This document shows, piece by piece, positions 11,457 through 12,459 of a stretch of 12,459 nucleotides of DNA. The stretch covers positions 1 through 12,459 of the forward strand of contig CAMAUF010000023.1 in NCBI GenBank assembly GCA_945861295.1. The letters run 5' to 3'. This DNA comes from a bacterium. Its GTDB lineage: Bacteria; Chloroflexota; Dehalococcoidia; Tepidiformales; Tepidiformaceae. The notes below the pieces were generated by a model, which was not told the origin of the DNA, ran no database searches, and saw only the letters and a list, made by a program, of their open reading frames with translations. Position numbers and translations under genes: made by a program. How positions within the stretch are numbered: position 1 is the stretch's first letter; every line of letters starts with the position of its first letter.

Positions 11457-12041
11457 ATGGATGACCGGCCTCAAGGGCCCTCGGTTGAGGTCCTCAGTTC
11501 AGCCACACTCGAGTTCGCGTTCGGCGTCTTTTCGTTCCTGCAGCGCGACAAGAAGGGCCACCGCGGCGCATGGGTCGCCAATGTGCATGGCCGAGCGGGC
11601 GACCTCGTCGATAGGATGAACGCGTTCTCCGAGAGCCTCGCGCCGCAGCTCGCGGTCCCGTGCGACGAATGGGGCGATGTGATGGTCCTCATCGACCGCG
11701 CTGACATGCTCGAACGCATGGAGCCGGAGCGGTTCTTCGGCTGGCTGCGGTCGCCCCTGGCTGACTTCTCGGACCCTGGAGACCTCGAGTCCGAGTCGGC
11801 GGAGGCCAATGGCGCGAGCCACCATCCTCGCAACCACGCCGTATCGGCCGAGCCCACCGCGGACCGTCCCGCCAGGGGTGAGACGCCGTGGCATCTCGGG
11901 CGCGTCCGTGCTCTCCGCCATGATCGAGGCGCTGAAGGTTTGCTGCTTCCGAGGCAGTCACGCCCTGTCCGGGGACTACGCGTTCAGACGCATCCCCGGC
12001 ACGGGCCACTCGGCCGTGAGCACCTCGCCGGCCTGCGATGA
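11457..12041 (+). CDS. Hypothetical protein, possible truncated ArsR/DUF5937-type regulator
   Basis: 194 codons. The first 115 look like real coding sequence: third positions are strongly G/C and the protein is well composed. VEVLSSATLEFAFGVFSFLQ (10-29) followed by AWVANVHGRAGDLVDRMNAF resembles the N-terminal sensor part of ArsR-related regulators (DUF5937 type), where a hydrophobic 'SPxLE' helix is followed by a 'W..' segment. This likeness is weak and made from memory. Full proteins of that kind continue to a winged helix, which is absent here. After about 11805 the frame becomes Arg/Pro/His-rich, with lower third-position GC, and it runs 66 nt into the convergent SMP-30-like gene. A frame change or decay near 11800 is likely. 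The start ATG has only a weak GGGA upstream. It is divergent from the carboxylase gene. Confidence 0.45.
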   Translation: MDDRPQGPSVEVLSSATLEFAFGVFSFLQRDKKGHRGAWVANVHGRAGDLVDRMNAFSESLAPQLAVPCDEWGDVMVLIDRADMLERMEPERFFGWLRSPLADFSDPGDLESESAEANGASHHPRNHAVSAEPTADRPARGETPWHLGRVRALRHDRGAEGLLLPRQSRPVRGLRVQTHPRHGPLGREHLAGLR

Positions 12042-12459
12042 GGTGACGAACAGCGTGCGGAAGTCGGGCCCGCCGAAGCACGAATTCGTGATGCCCTCTC
12101 CGGGCAGTTCGATCACCTCGATCGGGCGCCCGTCGGCCATGTCGAGGACGAACAGGCTCTTCGTCCGGAAGCCGGCCACAATCATTCGGCCCAGTGAATC
12201 GACGCAGAAGCCGTCTGGGATCGAGCGGCGGCCGATGTTGCCGTTGGCCCTCGGCGCCGAAAGCTTGCCCGGGCCTTCGACTTCGAAGGACAGCAAGTTG
12301 CCGTTCACCGATTCGCAGACGATGAGCCGCTGGCCGTCGGCGCTGAGGCCGATGCCGTTCGGAAACTGAAGGCCGCTGGCGACACGCACAGCCACTCCGT
12401 CGGCGCCCACGTAGCAGACGCTGCCGGGCGGGCCGAAGCCGTTGGGGTTAGTGAACCAG
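11976..12459 (-). CDS. SMP-30/gluconolactonase/LRE-like beta-propeller protein (5' end outside window)
   Basis: C-terminal part of an SMP-30/gluconolactonase family protein, a metal-dependent six-bladed propeller that usually hydrolyses sugar lactones. The frame is open to the window edge; 161 codons including the TAG stop are visible. NPNGFGPPGS near the edge, SGLQFPNGIGLSADGQRLIV, SIPDGFCVDSLGRMIVA, and GGPDFRTLFVTSS are the successive blade motifs of the family. The Asn of FPNG and the Asp of PDG are the expected metal ligands. A GTG at 12410 could be mistaken for the start, but propeller sequence continues upstream of it. It ends inside the 3' part of the convergent rightward ORF. Substrate unknown. 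Confidence 0.86.
   Translation of the reverse strand, partial: WFTNPNGFGPPGSVCYVGADGVAVRVASGLQFPNGIGLSADGQRLIVCESVNGNLLSFEVEGPGKLSAPRANGNIGRRSIPDGFCVDSLGRMIVAGFRTKSLFVLDMADGRPIEVIELPGEGITNSCFGGPDFRTLFVTSSQAGEVLTAEWPVPGMRLNA

Noticed and set aside
1..12459. Mobile element, prophage, CRISPR or defence-island content.
   Set aside because: No transposase, integrase, repeat array, terminal inverted repeats or defence-type domains were seen; although the tRNA gene could serve as an integration site, no attachment-site duplication or integrase accompanies it.

Overview
The window is a piece of a high-GC bacterial chromosome. It carries housekeeping and catabolic genes and shows no transposase, integrase, phage gene, CRISPR array or rRNA. 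A MurT-type Mur ligase (peptidoglycan amidation, typical of Gram-positive-like lineages), several start codons placed right behind a -10 hexamer (leaderless-type starts), and many SDR, MaoC and acyl-CoA genes suggest Actinomycetota or Chloroflexota. The sequence alone does not settle the phylum. A selenocysteine tRNA (anticodon UCA) indicates that the organism probably decodes UGA as selenocysteine.

Left part (1-2850). The 3' part of murT runs rightward and meets, tail to tail, a leftward pair: a PP2C-type protein phosphatase and a small DUF1232 membrane protein 4 nt behind it. To the right lie a previously easy-to-miss 55-codon zinc-finger ORF and selC (tRNA-Sec), both leftward.

Middle (2940-5450). 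A PadR regulator with a consensus-like, apparently leaderless promoter is followed after 1 nt by a four-helix membrane protein, its probable target. A classical SDR oxidoreductase follows, with a strong Shine-Dalgarno sequence. It converges on a small leftward lipoprotein gene. A perfect 16-bp hairpin terminator separates the lipoprotein from the next unit.

Acyl-CoA cluster (5475-7590). Leftward genes encode a MaoC-N/FAS1-like dehydratase subunit, a MaoC hydratase subunit and an SDR of the 17-beta-HSD4/multifunctional-enzyme type. Together these can hydrate an enoyl-CoA and then oxidise the 3-hydroxyacyl-CoA. A good promoter lies upstream. Divergent from it is a cysteine-rich protein with two zinc-finger modules, followed by an alpha/beta hydrolase.

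Right part (8960-12459). A stand-alone ChrB-domain (chromate resistance) protein with an operator-like inverted repeat lies downstream of a biotin carboxylase/BCCP subunit of an acyl-CoA carboxylase (both leftward). A rightward ORF of uncertain function has a second half that may be decayed. The window ends in the 5'-truncated SMP-30/gluconolactonase-like gene. No gene-free stretch exceeds 300 bases. The longest, 3922-4156, shows only a weak possible promoter and a Shine-Dalgarno for the SDR.
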